From: Craspedostauros australis
Taxonomy: Eukaryota; Bacillariophyta; Bacillariophyceae; Mastogloiales; Achnanthaceae
Direction: 5' to 3'
DNA length: 64,000 nucleotides
Assembly: GCA_026770025.1 (NCBI GenBank)
Contig: JAMXDE010000047.1
Location: 1-64,000, forward strand
The first letter of the stretch is position 1. Every line of letters starts with the position of its first letter. The position numbers and the translations under genes are program-made. The notes under the pieces were generated by a model that had not been told where the DNA came from, ran no database searches, and was given only the letters and a program-made list of their open reading frames with translations. This document shows, one piece after another, positions 1 through 11,395 of the stretch.

Positions 1-1728
1 AGATGAAGAGATCGAGATCACTCATCATAGCACAACAGGACTATACGGAATGAATGCAATCATTACCGAATCACCAGCGATCGACATCGGACTGTCGATA
101 CAGGACGAGAAACAAGGAACCAGAGAAGCACATCGAACCTACAACATTCGACGGAGAGCCTTCAATCACCCAGATCCTATCCATCGGAAGGGATATCGAG
201 CAGCCATCAAGAAGGAGGTTCGACTCCATGGATACACGCAAGGTGTATAGCAAGATCAAACGAGACGCCATCCCACGCGGCCGGCAGATGCTGCAAGTGC
301 AAATGGGTCTTCAAGCTGAAGCGTGACGGCACACATCGAGCACGGCTCGTTGCATGTGGCTATTCACAAGTTGCAGGAGTAGACTTCCAAGAGCATTACT
401 CACCCGCCGTCATCCATGACGTGACCTATCGGGTCATGATGGTGATCATGCTAATCAAGAAGATGGACTGCGCACTCGTCGATGTCGTAACGGCATTCCT
501 ACATGGAGACCTCGACGAGGAGATCTATATGAACTGTCCCAACGGGATGGATCATCAACCAGACGAAGCCCTGACCCTACACAAGCCAATCTACGGACTT
601 GTGCAGAGCGCCAGGCAGTGGTTCAAGATGTTGGTATCGACCCTCAAGAATATCAACTTCGAACAGAGCGCAGCAGACCCGTGCCTGTTCTACAGGAAGA
701 CGAACGAAGGAAGCATGATCGTGGCCATCTACGTGGACGATTGCTTCTGTTGCGGAGATTCCAAGGCACTAGAAACCTTCCTGAAGGATATCCAAGGCAG
801 CAAGTTCAAGGTGACAATCGAGCGTGGACTCGGAGACTACCTCAGCTGCAACATTGAACTGAACCATGACAAGACTAGAGCAACATTGCGTCAACCACAT
901 CTCATCCGACACCTCATCGAAGAGTTCGGAACCAAGGTTGAGAAGATGCAACGCTATGGGACACCGGAAACCCCGGGTCAAATCATCGTACGACCATCCG
1001 AAGATAACGGACTGCAAAAGGTCGGACCGGAAGAACATGCCGAATACCGCCGAGGCGTCGGTATGCTACTCTTCCTCATCAAGCACTCGCGACCAGATAT
1101 CGCGAACCCTGTGAGGGAACTCTCCAAGGTATTGATCGGGCCCACCAAGGCCGCAATGAAGGAGATGTATCGGATCATCAAGTATGTGATTGATACAAAG
1201 GACTATGGATTGAAGATCCATCCAGCGCGTCCAGATGACGACGGCTGGGACATGGAACTCTTCTGCGATAGCGAATATGCAGGAGATAAGAACACGAGAA
1301 TCAGCGTAGGGGGATTCATCCTATACCTGTGCAAGGTACCAATCCTTTGGCGATCCAAGGCACAGAAGGCCGTCACACTCAGCTCATCCGAAGCAGAATA
1401 CGTTGCCCTTTCCGAAGCGGCAAAGGAGATCTTCTTCGTCATGCAGCTACTCGAAAGTGTGGGCGTCCCAGTGAAGACACCGATCAAGGTCCGCGTGGAC
1501 AACATCGGGGCGATCTTCATCGCCAAGAACCCATCAACATCCCAACGATCGCGGCACATCGACGTGCGCCATCACTACGTGAGGAACATGGTAATCAACA
1601 AAACCATCGAAATCATTTTCGTCAAATCCGAGCATAACACAAGCGACGGATTCACCAAGAACATCAAGGCCGACTTGCAACGTGAACACGAGAAGTCGTA
1701 CCTTGACACATCGAGAACATTCGAGTGA
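1..1728 (+). pseudogene. Element A: copia RT-RNase H remnant, 5' cut by window edge
   Basis: This is the 3' part of a Ty1/copia pol gene. The reading frame is intact from about 421 to the stop at 1726-1728 and carries the RT signature YVDD and an RNase H domain with the conserved SSSEAEY glutamate. Positions 1-420 align almost base for base with intact element B (about 51540-51960) but hold five small insertions, near 111, 157, 217, 284 and 406, four of which shift the frame. The copy therefore cannot make a full polyprotein. It lies next to its own 3' LTR at 1749, separated by the purine tract AGGAAGGG. The rest of the element lies left of the window. Confidence 0.9.
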
Positions 1729-1748
1729 CCGAATGCACACAGGAAGGG

Positions 1749-2539
1749 TGTCGAGATGTACATGTGAGTATATGTCAAGATGTACGTGTATATGTGCATC
1801 GTTCACCCGCTATTCTCTCATACGCACTTGGACGGTATAACTATACTCGTGTCGATAGTATGCTGTGATTCGTCAGAATTACAGGGGAAATGGAACACAC
1901 GAAAAGGGGCAAGATTCTGGAGGAAATTTGCAAATAACGATTTCTGAGAAAATCAGAAGATCGTCCGTCCATCCATCAATGGTACCAAGAGAATCTCAAG
2001 GTACTTCCCAACTAACCTCAGATGACGATATCATCTGACAGACTACTACATCACCGATGGAACGTGACATCTGGAGAGCAGAAGGACGCCAACTGACGTC
2101 GACAGGATGTCAACATGTCACCACGTCGACAGCTGTCTCCAAGTCAGAGCAGAAGGTGAAGATACGATGACCCATGAAGATCATGGATACTGAAGGTGAA
2201 CTTCAAATGGTAAGTACTCATGGAGTAGGAACCAGTACTGAATGAACAGAGTGTCGAATGCGGAGTACGCATCGAACACGAAGCATCGTGTAGCACGAGC
2301 ACATGATAGTGAAAGAGAGAGAGAGAAAATACAGAGAGGAGCGAGAGAGGATCTCGCGTACCGACTCATAGTCGGAGACCGAATCTACGAAACAGATTGA
2401 AGCGCCGAGAGCATCGGGCAAGAGAACGAACGGACACCGAGAGTATCGGAGTGCCAACGTAATGAAATAGCAAACGAACGACTATCAACCAACACCATCT
2501 TCCACGATCGTAGGTTACCGTGAGCGGAACTTGCCAACA
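1749..2539 (+). repeat. 3' LTR of element A (family LTR-1)
   Basis: The LTR begins TGTCGAGATG right after the polypurine tract and ends GCCAACA. The same ~795-bp sequence recurs as both LTRs of B, as solo LTRs at 29381-30172 (minus) and 32690-33484 (plus), and as a piece at 63247-63821 (minus). It holds a short GA-rich microsatellite and a TGACGTCGACA motif like the one in the LTR of element D. The flank on the right is element F, so A was inserted into F. Confidence 0.93.
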
Positions 2540-4389
2540 GTCGCGTTCCGTACCAGGTCTTCTTGGAGATCAGCGATCAACATGTCACACCTGTACGTTT
2601 CGTGCTCAGGTGTGACGAAAGCCCGAGGTGTCAGGCCCGTGTGGAAGGAAGTTTCACAGTTACCTTCTTTGATGGCTGGCATGGTGGCTCCAGGTGGCGG
2701 TTTCCGGAACTTGGTCGCTGTGGCGACGTGTGATTGGTTGGATGGCATGATGGGTCCTGTCTCCAGCATGTCTCTTGGGTAGTAGAGGACGTCGCTTCCA
2801 CATGAGGGGTTGATACTCGAGAATGTACTGAATTCGTCGGTGAGGGCTGATGGTGGTGTGTCGCCACGCCGGATCAAGAATTTGTCGGTTGGCGCGCCGG
2901 CTGGCTCGTGGTTTTGATTCGTGGTACGGTTGTCAGTCATGTCGTATACGACACTGGAATTTCGCGTCTGTTGGCGGTTGGGCGAGGCCGGTGTGCTCTT
3001 GGTGCGCTTGATGGTTCTGGGTGATTTCCTTTGTGCCGTTTCGAGGGTGTTCGGTTCTCGTTGGGTTCTGGTTAGCCGAAGGGTTTTTGATGTGGGGCTG
3101 TACTTCATGGAGGTCTGTTGGTACCTTGCCATGTTCACGCTCATAGTGTGTTCTTCCTTCGGTGGTGATGGTTCTTGCGTTTCCGTGGCCATTATATCGG
3201 GATCATCGTCTGCTCTGGTCGTCCTGCTCTTTGTTATGGCTTGTGATATGGTTTCGCTGTGGTATCCGGACTCATGGATTGAGTTCCGGAATATCGTTCT
3301 CGACGTGATGTGGTGGAATGGTGTTTTGGAAAGGGGCTTGGTGAGTATGTCGGCGATGTTGTCAGCTGACGCAATGTGGGCGAACACGATGATTCCAGCG
3401 GCGATGCATTCCCGGATTTGGTGAAAAGCCAATGAGCAGTGTTTCTTCTTCAGCGTTGAGGATGGAACCGTAGTATTGAGTACCACCGCTTTGTTGTCTC
3501 CGAGCATGATTGCGGGTCCGTCGATGGGGACTCCGAGGTCTCTCAGCATGTAGCGCAGGCCTGTGACCGCCTCGGTAGCTATCCTGGCTGCTACCAATTC
3601 GGATCCGTATGTTGATGTCTCCACTGTGTTCTGTCGCTTGCAGATGGTTTTGACGATGGTGTTGTTGATCAGTAGAACCACGCCCATCATTGATTTCCGT
3701 GTGACCTGGTCATGGCCATGGTCGGCGTCCACGTAACACGTGATTTGGACTGGTTTCCCTTTTGGTGTTGGTACTGATACGGGGGTGACCTCTGATGCGG
3801 TAGGGTAGAATTCTCTCCAATGGCTTGAGAGGGTAGTGTTGATGTTCGTGTGGTCCACTGGGTTGGGGTCGCAGAGGATGGCTCCCCTTTCTCGACCTTT
3901 GAGGTATCCAATGATACGTTGGATGGTCAGGAGATGTCCTTTCCTTGGTGCCATAGCGAACCGTGCCATCGTCGTCGTGGCGTATTGGATGTCCAGCCTT
4001 CTGAGGGTCACAACCCAATTGAGGCAACCCAGTATCGATTGGTAAGTCCTGGCGTCTTCAGTGCTTGTGAAGTCCGAGGTGTCGCTTTCTGGGTGACAGG
4101 CCTCTACCATGGGGGTGGATGCCTTCGGGATTGTCTTCCCTACTAGTTGCTCCACTCGTTTGATGACGTTTCCGATGTATGTCTGGGCCGAGAGTCCGAT
4201 GTTGACTCCCCTGTCCTTCCAGTTCTTGGGAAGGTCGACGATGTTCCCGCCAAGGTAGTACTCTGGGTCACCGCATTGTTTCATGGTGTACCGTTTCTTG
4301 AGGTCGTCGATGATTGGGATGGGGTCCTTACTGAAGACCAGTACGTCGTCCACGTATGTGGTGATCATCTCGTAGTGGTCGTCGGCTTC
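2540..4389 (-). pseudogene. Element F: RT palm end, RNase H and a long C-terminal extension
   Basis: The frame starts just after an in-frame TGA and opens with the RT motif YVDD. RNase H follows, with FVD-type, YGSE and GDN catalytic-region motifs and the late ADILTK motif near 3345. About 250 further codons stay open after RNase H (about 3290 down to 2540). This tail is rich in S, T, P and basic residues, has no membrane segment that I can see, and is cut by the LTR of A, so its true end is unknown. Such a tail is absent from C, B and H. It may be a fused post-pol frame; its function is unknown. Confidence 0.8.
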
Positions 4390-5896
4390 TCAGGTGTAGA
4401 TGTCGTTGTCGGCCTTGGAGGGTAGGAATCCCATGGTTCGAAGGGTGTCCGCGAAGTGTTCGTGAAACCTCGCACTGGATGTCCTCAGGCCGTAGAGTCC
4501 CTTTTGGATGATGAGGGGTTTGCCCTTCGAGGTTACCAAATTCAGGGCCTGCTCGGATGTAGCATTTCTCGAGGGTGTCGGCGTATAGGAACGCGTTCCC
4601 TACGTCGCCGGCGTATGCTCTCAGTCCGTTGGCTGCTGCGATGGCGAAGGTGATTCGGATGGTGTCTGATGCTACCACTCCTGAGTATACATCTTCTGTT
4701 GGTGGGGACGTCTTGTTCCCGTTTGCCACCAGTCTTGCCTTTCGACGTAGATCGAACTTCACGTCGTAGACGATGTGGTATGGGATCTTGGTGTACCCGT
4801 CGAGTGCTTCGTTCGGTCTTGGTTGTCTGAAGGTCCCCAACCGTTTGATCTGGTCCAGTTCCTTGTTGATAGCTTCGCTCCATAGTCCGTTTCCGTTGAG
4901 CCTGTCGATAGCCATGGCGTGTTTCAGGCTGTTGGGTACCAGGGTGCCGAACTTGTACTTGTTTCCTGGGCGGTGGTTCGCCAGTTTGGTGGCTAGCATT
5001 GATCGCATGTGCTGGTTCCTTGCTCTGTGGAGTTCCACCCATTCGAACCCTTTCTGGTCCTGTAGGCGGTTCTGCTCGGTGTATTCGATGATGATGTCCG
5101 GCTGTTGGGCCCTTAGGTCTCCCATCCTGCACCATGATCGCATTCCGTTCATCCATAGGATCTCTAGGATTGCTTTGGTGGTTCCATCTTCTCGTGTCTC
5201 GTGGTGGTGACGAGTGATTCTCTTTGCCTTCCAGTTGAGGTTCCTTCCATCAAGGATGAAGTTGTCTCTTTCGGTGTACTGGTCACATTGGGCCAGGTAT
5301 GCGAGTTGGTTGACTTCTGTTGCCGTCAGGTTGCAGGCAAAGGAGATGGATGTCGTGTCCCATGGGATGTTCGTGGTGCACCCTGGTGGGTTCTGCCTTG
5401 GGTTCCCTGGATGGTTTGTTAGGGTGGGTACCCTTTGCGGTGGCACGGTGTTCACGCCTGTCGTGACTGGATCCGCTGCGATGGTTTGGATTATGGATCT
5501 GATCGTGCCATGGACGATGTTCTTCCATGGGATCCCTTTCCTGGTACCTGTTGACAAAACAGATCGTTTGTTTTGCTTGGTCCTCTTATTCCCTCCCCTT
5601 TCTTCGGGGCCGTCATCCATGCGTTGGTATGATGGTGGTCCCAACGAACACGGAAGGTACGAAGACCCTGGGTCAGAGTCTCCCCTGTCTGGCGTATCGC
5701 GGTTCGTTCGCGGTTTGTCCTTCTTGGTGTCACCCGTCGTGGGTGCCTTCGCTGTCCGTTTGGTCAGCGTTTGGGATCGGGTGACGGGTCCTGTGTTCCG
5801 TGCTTCCCCTGAATTGGGGATCCCGGTGGGTCGCGTCGGTTTGTTGGTCTTGTTCTCCCCATGCCCGTGGGTGCGTCGTCTTGGCCGTCGCTGCAT
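4390..5896 (-). pseudogene. Element F: integrase-RT linker and N-terminal RT (broken)
   Basis: This frame covers the basic linker after integrase (with the VTRSQ motif) and the RT fingers and palm up to the first RT aspartate region (GDVGNAFLYA). Near 4520 one extra base in a C/A run shifts the frame. The next frame restores the usual QKGLYGLRTS-type motif and then meets TGA at 4390-4392, probably from a TGG codon, a few codons before YVDD. The join to the upstream integrase frame also needs a frameshift, somewhere between about 5790 and 5880. All three lesions are inferred by comparison with the same motifs in C. Confidence 0.75.
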
Positions 5897-7505
5897 ACCC
5901 TCTTTTCAGTGGGATCTTGGTCTTCCATCCTTGTGGGGTACCAGACAGTTCCAGCGGGGTCCGTATGCTGGAGTTATCTGTCTCGGGGTCCATGTCTTGG
6001 TCGAAGGTGACATGCCTGTTGTTGTTTATACCCTTCCTGAAGGGACGGACCACGCTTCGTACCAGTACACGTCGAGATTCGTCATCCAGCACGTGGTAGG
6101 TGAGGAAATCCCCATGGGACTCTGCCACGCCGAGCCAGTATCCTGACTTCTCCTTCGAATTCGGGAAGGTAGCGTTGGGGTCATGGTACAAGACCTTCTC
6201 GTAGAATTGGAAAGTCAAGAGCGCAGAGATGTCGACGGTCTCTCCGTGTCGTACGGTGTATGGGATCGCGTATCGTAGGGACGGGTCTGATGTATGGTTG
6301 TGCACGTAGCACATGTATCGGAAAGCGTGGAACCATGCTTTTGGTGGTGCCCCTGTCCGGTCAATGAGCGTCGTGACACATCGCTTCATGTACAGGATGG
6401 CGTTGTGCTCGGCCGGGTTCTGTTGTTGGTTGTGCGGTTCTGTCAGCCTTGATTTGATGTGGGGGTCCCTAAGAAGCTTGAGGACCTTTTCTCCGGTCTG
6501 TTCCTTCGCGTTGTCGCTGTGGAAGGCCCATGGTGCACCCTCTGTCCTGATGAAATCTTGGAAGGCGACGAAAACTCCTTCTTTCTTCTTCAGGCCATAT
6601 GCGTTGATCATGTGTGAGGATGTCCCGTAGAAGATTTGCGCCATGGAGTATCCGTCTCCAAAAGACTTGACGTTGGAGAATATGGTGTCCGTCGCCACGA
6701 TCTCCCGGATTCGTTGTTGTCGCATCCATTCGAATCTGGACTTCTTGTGCCTTCGCATAGGGTAGGTGATCACTGCCCGCATGAGTTGTGTGGTTCTGGC
6801 AAGGGTCTGTTTGATCACGTGCGTGGGCAGGTATCCGAGGTACGGTCGGATCTTGTGAAGATCGATGGACTTCCATTTAGCTCGGAACGGGAACCCTTGG
6901 TGGCTGTACTCGGTCATGGCTTCCGCAGGGTGTCGGTCCATGGTGTCCATGGGATTGTCCTTTCCCGGGTCGTCAATCCCAGCGGGGTTCTCGCCCTTGG
7001 TGTGCCCGTGGTATTCAGGTGCGCTTCGCGGGTCTCCCCGGAGGGTGTCGACATGTGTTGCCTTGGTCACGCCGATCTCGTTGGGGATACGAAAAGTCTC
7101 CCGATTTCTCTGGAACGCCGGTTCGGATCCTACCGAGTGTAAGGATGAGATGACGCTGTCAGCCTCGCCATCCGGATCTGATACCTTTGTCGATAGAACG
7201 TTAGTTGACTCGATGTATCCTATTTGGTCCGTTCCTACTGCGTTGGCCTCGCGATCGATGCCCAGCTCCCTGTATAGGTGGTCGATGTCTCCCGCGGAGA
7301 GATTGTCCACCATGTCGAAAAGGGTGCCTTGGATCGAGATGGCTGTGTCGGTAGCCGATTTCGCGAATGTTACCGTGTCGATTGCATGGGACATTCCGAT
7401 GAGTTCCTCGAGGCTTAGAGTGTCAAGGAATGTGTCCACCTTGGGGTACTCCTCGTGTACACGGTTGGGGTCTCCTGTGGCGTGCTCATCTGGATGATGG
7501 GCGTT
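5730..7505 (-). pseudogene. Element F: integrase segment of pol
   Basis: This is the retroviral-type integrase that joins cDNA to the host chromosome. The catalytic triad is visible as ATDTIF, HSDNAKE and QQQNPAEHN. The last motif is the lineage-2 QN-x-AE form also found in C and I, not the QNGRVER form of G, H and B. The frame is continuous with the gag-protease frame at 15069 once the G element and its 6-bp target duplication are ignored: codon phase at 7508-7506 matches 15071-15069. The reading continues past the true shift point to a stop at 5730. Confidence 0.85.
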
Positions 7506-7511
7506 GGGGTC
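7506..7511. repeat. Target-site duplication of element G, left copy
   Basis: The six bases GGGGTC precede the G LTR here and recur directly after its right LTR at 15069-15074. Confidence 0.85.
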
Positions 7512-8415
7512 TGTTGGAAATCCGGGGTGGTGTGATAGTAGAAAGCTAATCGTTTGTTAGAATCTACTTCTCTGAACTGTGAGCTCTTCATTGCTCTCAA
7601 TTGCAAAGTTCAATCTCCTCCTGAGATCTCTGTGGGTCCCTCTGTTGGTCTAGCAGGCATCCATCTTGCATTCATCGCAAATTCACCATGGACATGCAAG
7701 CACCACCGAGTACCCCATGTTCGTGCACACAAGCACGTTGTCCTCCACTGATAGTTTCGATGCCTTAGATAACGTCGAGTTGTAGGCATCACACAGATCG
7801 GTTCATTCGATCAGATCACGGTCTCCCATTCGTCAAGGGAACACCTTGGTTGGGAGCTCATTCAGCTCCTCAACCATCCCACATCTCCGATCGACTCCGA
7901 TCGTTTCTCTCCAATCGTTTCTCTCCGATCGTTTCTCTCCAATCGTTTCTCTCCGATCGTTTCTCTCCAATCGTTTCTCTCCGATCGTTTCTCCCATCGT
8001 TTCTCCCTTTACCTTGCCGATCACTTCACCGGCTTCCTGGATGTTCCTCATACCAGGTTCGTTCACCGGTCGTCTCACACTTCGTGATGTCGGCCTTCCT
8101 CCAGTACTCTTTTCTCATTGGTTGCGACATGGGGGCCGTAGTCGCTCGTGTCGTGATGTTGGTCACGATTCCAAACATCCCCGCCCCCTGCGACATACAC
8201 GTGTGATTCGCATTCCTGCATTGGAGTCATGAACGTCAGGCATGGTTCGCATTCGGCACGTGGCGTTCTCCACCGCGAGTTACGTGCAGCTCACATTTTT
8301 CTGTGTCACAGTGATCAAACGTGGGAGTTGCGGTAATGTAGAATATCCCCACGTTCGGCTCCTTACTCTTGGGAGGTGCGGCAATATGGTGTTTCAGAAC
8401 ACCCGATTCCTGACA
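7512..8415 (-). repeat. 3' LTR of element G
   Basis: On the minus strand it begins TGTCAGGAATCGGG and ends GATTTCCAACA. It is preceded by the tract GGAAGGG (8416-8422 on the complement). Its ends match the G-like LTRs at 30327-31103 and 56712-57466, while the interior is longer and contains a 14-bp minisatellite. Confidence 0.95.
7885..8006. repeat. 14-bp minisatellite inside the G LTR (copy 1)
   Basis: About eight units alternate between GATCGTTTCTCTCC and AATCGTTTCTCTCC. The same array with the same unit order is in the other LTR at about 14538-14659, so it spread with the element and is not a local expansion. Open frames through it are by-products of the repeat. Confidence 0.9.
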
Positions 8416-8453
8416 CCCTTCCATTGCCGCTCCGGCCATATCATCCACCATGT

Positions 8454-10905
8454 TCAGTCCAATGCTGATCTGGGCTGAATGATGCTCCCCTTGTGCCGAT
8501 CGTAGATCTCCTTCTTAGTGTTCTTCGTGAATCCGTCGGAGATGTTATCTTCCGACTTCACGAATCGAGCTCTCGCCTCCTTGTTAGCAATCAGCTCTCT
8601 GATGAAGTGGTTGCGTATATCGATGTGTCTCGTTCTCGCTGATGTCGATGGATTGGTGGCGATGAAGATCGCCCCCACGTTGTCGACCATCACATCTGCA
8701 GGTCTCTCCATCTTCAACCCGATGTCTTCCATCAGTTGAGTCAAAAAGCGGATCTCCTTTCCAGCTTCTGACAGTGCGACATACTCGGCCTCGGTCGAGC
8801 TCAGTGTCACGCTGCGTTGCGCCTTCGATCTCCAGATGATAGGCACTCCTTGCAGCAGGACCAGATGTCCTCCAACGCTGATGTGGTTGTCCTTGTCTCC
8901 AGCGAACTTGCTGTCGGTGTACACCACGATCTTCCATGCGTTGTTGTTCAACGGCTTGGGCTCCATCCTCAATCCGTATTCTCTCGTGTCCGACACGAAC
9001 TTCATCACTCTCAGCATCTCCTTGTATGCCGTGGTCGTTGGTCCGTCCAACACCTTAGTAAGCTCTCGGACTGCATTCGCGATGTCTGGTCTCGAATGCT
9101 TCACCAGGTATAGTAGCATACCCACTCCACTGCGGTATCTGCTGTGTCGATCCTTGTCGACCTTGGGCGCTTCACTGTTCCTCTGGATCCCTTGACCTGG
9201 TGTGCCTGGGGTTCCGTACCGTTGAAGCTTCGTCACGTCGCTCTTGAATGTGTCCGTGATGTTCTTGATGATGTGCGGCTGGTTCACCCAGCAGTTGGTT
9301 TCGCTCTTGTTGAATTCGATCCGGCAACTCAAGTAGTCTTCGAGTCCATCCTCGACCTTGATGCCGAATCGTTCGCGCTTGATGTCCTTCACCAGTCGCT
9401 TCAGTTCGAGGGTGCTTCCGATGCACAGGCAATCATCGACGTACGTCCCGATGAGGACGAGATTCCCTTCCCGATTCCGAATTAGCAGGCATGGGTCTAC
9501 CTTGCTCTGCCGGAAACCAAGCTTGATCAGGATGTCCACAAGCTTCTTGTTCCATTGCCTTGCGCTCTGGACCAACCCGTAAATGGTCTTCTTCAGCAGC
9601 AGGCATTCGTCCGGTTCATGCTCCATTCCTTTGGGGCATTGCATGTAGATCTCTTCCTCGAGATCCCCGTGTAGGAAGGCGGTTTCGAAGTCGATGATGA
9701 TGCTGTCTGTCTTCAACAGCATCTTCATGGCTAGCATCACTCGGTATGTTGCATCGTGGATCACTGGCGCATGATGAGCGGAAAAATCCACTCCAGCAAT
9801 CTGCGAGTATCCACAGGCAACCAACCTGGCGCGAAAGACTCCATTTCTCTTCTCCTTGAAGACCCATTTCGTTTTCACACATCGCCGATCCCTCGGCATC
9901 TTGTTCTTCTTGATCTTCTCCCAGACTCCTCGTCTCACCATATCGTGGAACTCCTTATTGATGGCCTCCCGCCACTTCCTTCGCTTCGCTGGATCTGCAT
10001 GATCCCAGCATTCCTCGAAGGTGGTAGGGTCCAGCATCGTAGCCGTGTATGCATGCTCGGACGTTTCGTTCCAATCCCCTCTTTCGACTCGTTGGCTTGC
10101 TGCGATGAACTCATCCAGCCTCATTCTCCCTTCCGTGGTGTCGATCATTAGACTCGCCACGTCTCGATTGAACATGGATATGTTCGAATGGAAGTCTCGT
10201 TCCCCTGTAGTTGCATGGATCGTCTCAGCTGTCTCAGCTGGTTCATCCTCTCCACTGCTTGATTTTGAGTCGGATTCATATCCTGGTGGATTGTTGTACG
10301 GGACCAAACCCCGTAGCATCCTTGACATCTTTGCCACAGGTCTTGCTGGGGGTTGCTCGATCTCTCTGCCTTCGGCGGCTTGTCTTCGAGTCACTCGTGT
10401 GTCGTCCCTTCCGGATTCATCGTCGTCTTCATCGTCCGATGGATCGTCTCCTTGGGCAGGTAGCAGTTCATCTTGCTTCGATGTATAGCCTGCGATATCT
10501 TCGTAGTCGGTTCCGGGCTCTCTGCTTCGATCAGATGATACGGCCTTCGCTTCTCTTGCGATACTCGTGTCATTCTCCCAAGTAACCTTTGTATTGCGGA
10601 GTGCTGCTCCGGCATCGAAGTCGTCGTCTTCCAGATCCATCATTTGTGTTCTATTGGCGTTCTCAACACCTTTGAATTGCCCGTACGACTGGTTCATCCA
10701 TGTCACGTCTCTGGTGATTAGGATTCTCGTGGTTGCCAGATTCATCATGCGGTATACGCCATTCGCATGAGATTGTCCGTACCCGACGAACATGGCTGGC
10801 TTGGACCTGTCATCCAGTTTCGCTTTGATTGCGCGACTGCCGATGTAGACCATTCCGATCTCTCCGAAGATACGCAATCCTTCCGCATAGGTTGGGGTCT
10901 GTCAT
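8454..10905 (-). pseudogene. Element G: integrase C-terminus, RT and RNase H
   Basis: The frame holds the integrase tail (FGEIG, then VGYG), an acidic linker, the RT (GVDFSAHHAPV, TAFLHGDLEEE and YVDD motifs) and RNase H (LSSTEAEYVALSEA with the expected glutamate), ending at the stop at 8454-8456. A clear start is missing because the coding sequence continues from the upstream integrase core after a one-base frameshift near 10880-10905: the motif PTYAEGLRIFGE is reached only by changing frame. RT and RNase H motifs themselves look intact. Confidence 0.88.
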
Positions 10906-11395
10906 TGAGTAGCAGGCATGCAGGTTCTCTCGACTTAGTCTCGATGATGTTCTCGATCTGCGTTGCGTTCCTTGCTGCCTCTGCCCATAGTTTGCCGCGC
11001 AGTTGTCTCGGTAGGTGCGCCTGGTTCAGCATTGACCTGACCTTACCATAGAGAACCGCGAATTTTCGTTCCACTCTTCCGTTCTGTTGAGGAGTTGATG
11101 CGGCAGTGTACTCGAAGGTTGGGGCAAAGCCTGCTCTTAGTAGTAGGGCCTCTGCGCTGTAGTTCTCTCCGGCATTGTCACATCTGACATTCTTCACTGT
11201 CACTTGTTGATTGCCTGATAGCCACTTCAGCAATGATAGTAGTTTGGGACCGACTTCGCTCTTTTCTTTGACGAAGTAGCTCCAGCAGTAGTCGCTGTAG
11301 TCGTCGATGACCAGCAACCAGTACTTCCCATGTCCGAAGCTCGTTGCTTGGACACTTGAAGTATCCATGAAGAGTCGTTCTCCGACCTTCTTCGC
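10745..11395 (-). pseudogene. Element G: integrase catalytic core
   Basis: This frame continues gag-pol in phase after the TGA at 11396-11398. It contains the three integrase catalytic regions: LFMDTSS (first D), RCDNAGEN (second D) and QQNGRVERKF (E). The last ~45 codons are read out of the true frame because of the shift near 10880-10905. This is the lineage-1 form of integrase shared with H and B. Confidence 0.85.

Noticed and set aside
7846..8232. 128- and 118-codon frames in the G LTR
   Set aside because: They run through the 14-bp minisatellite and occur in both LTRs in identical form; they lie antisense to G in its LTR.
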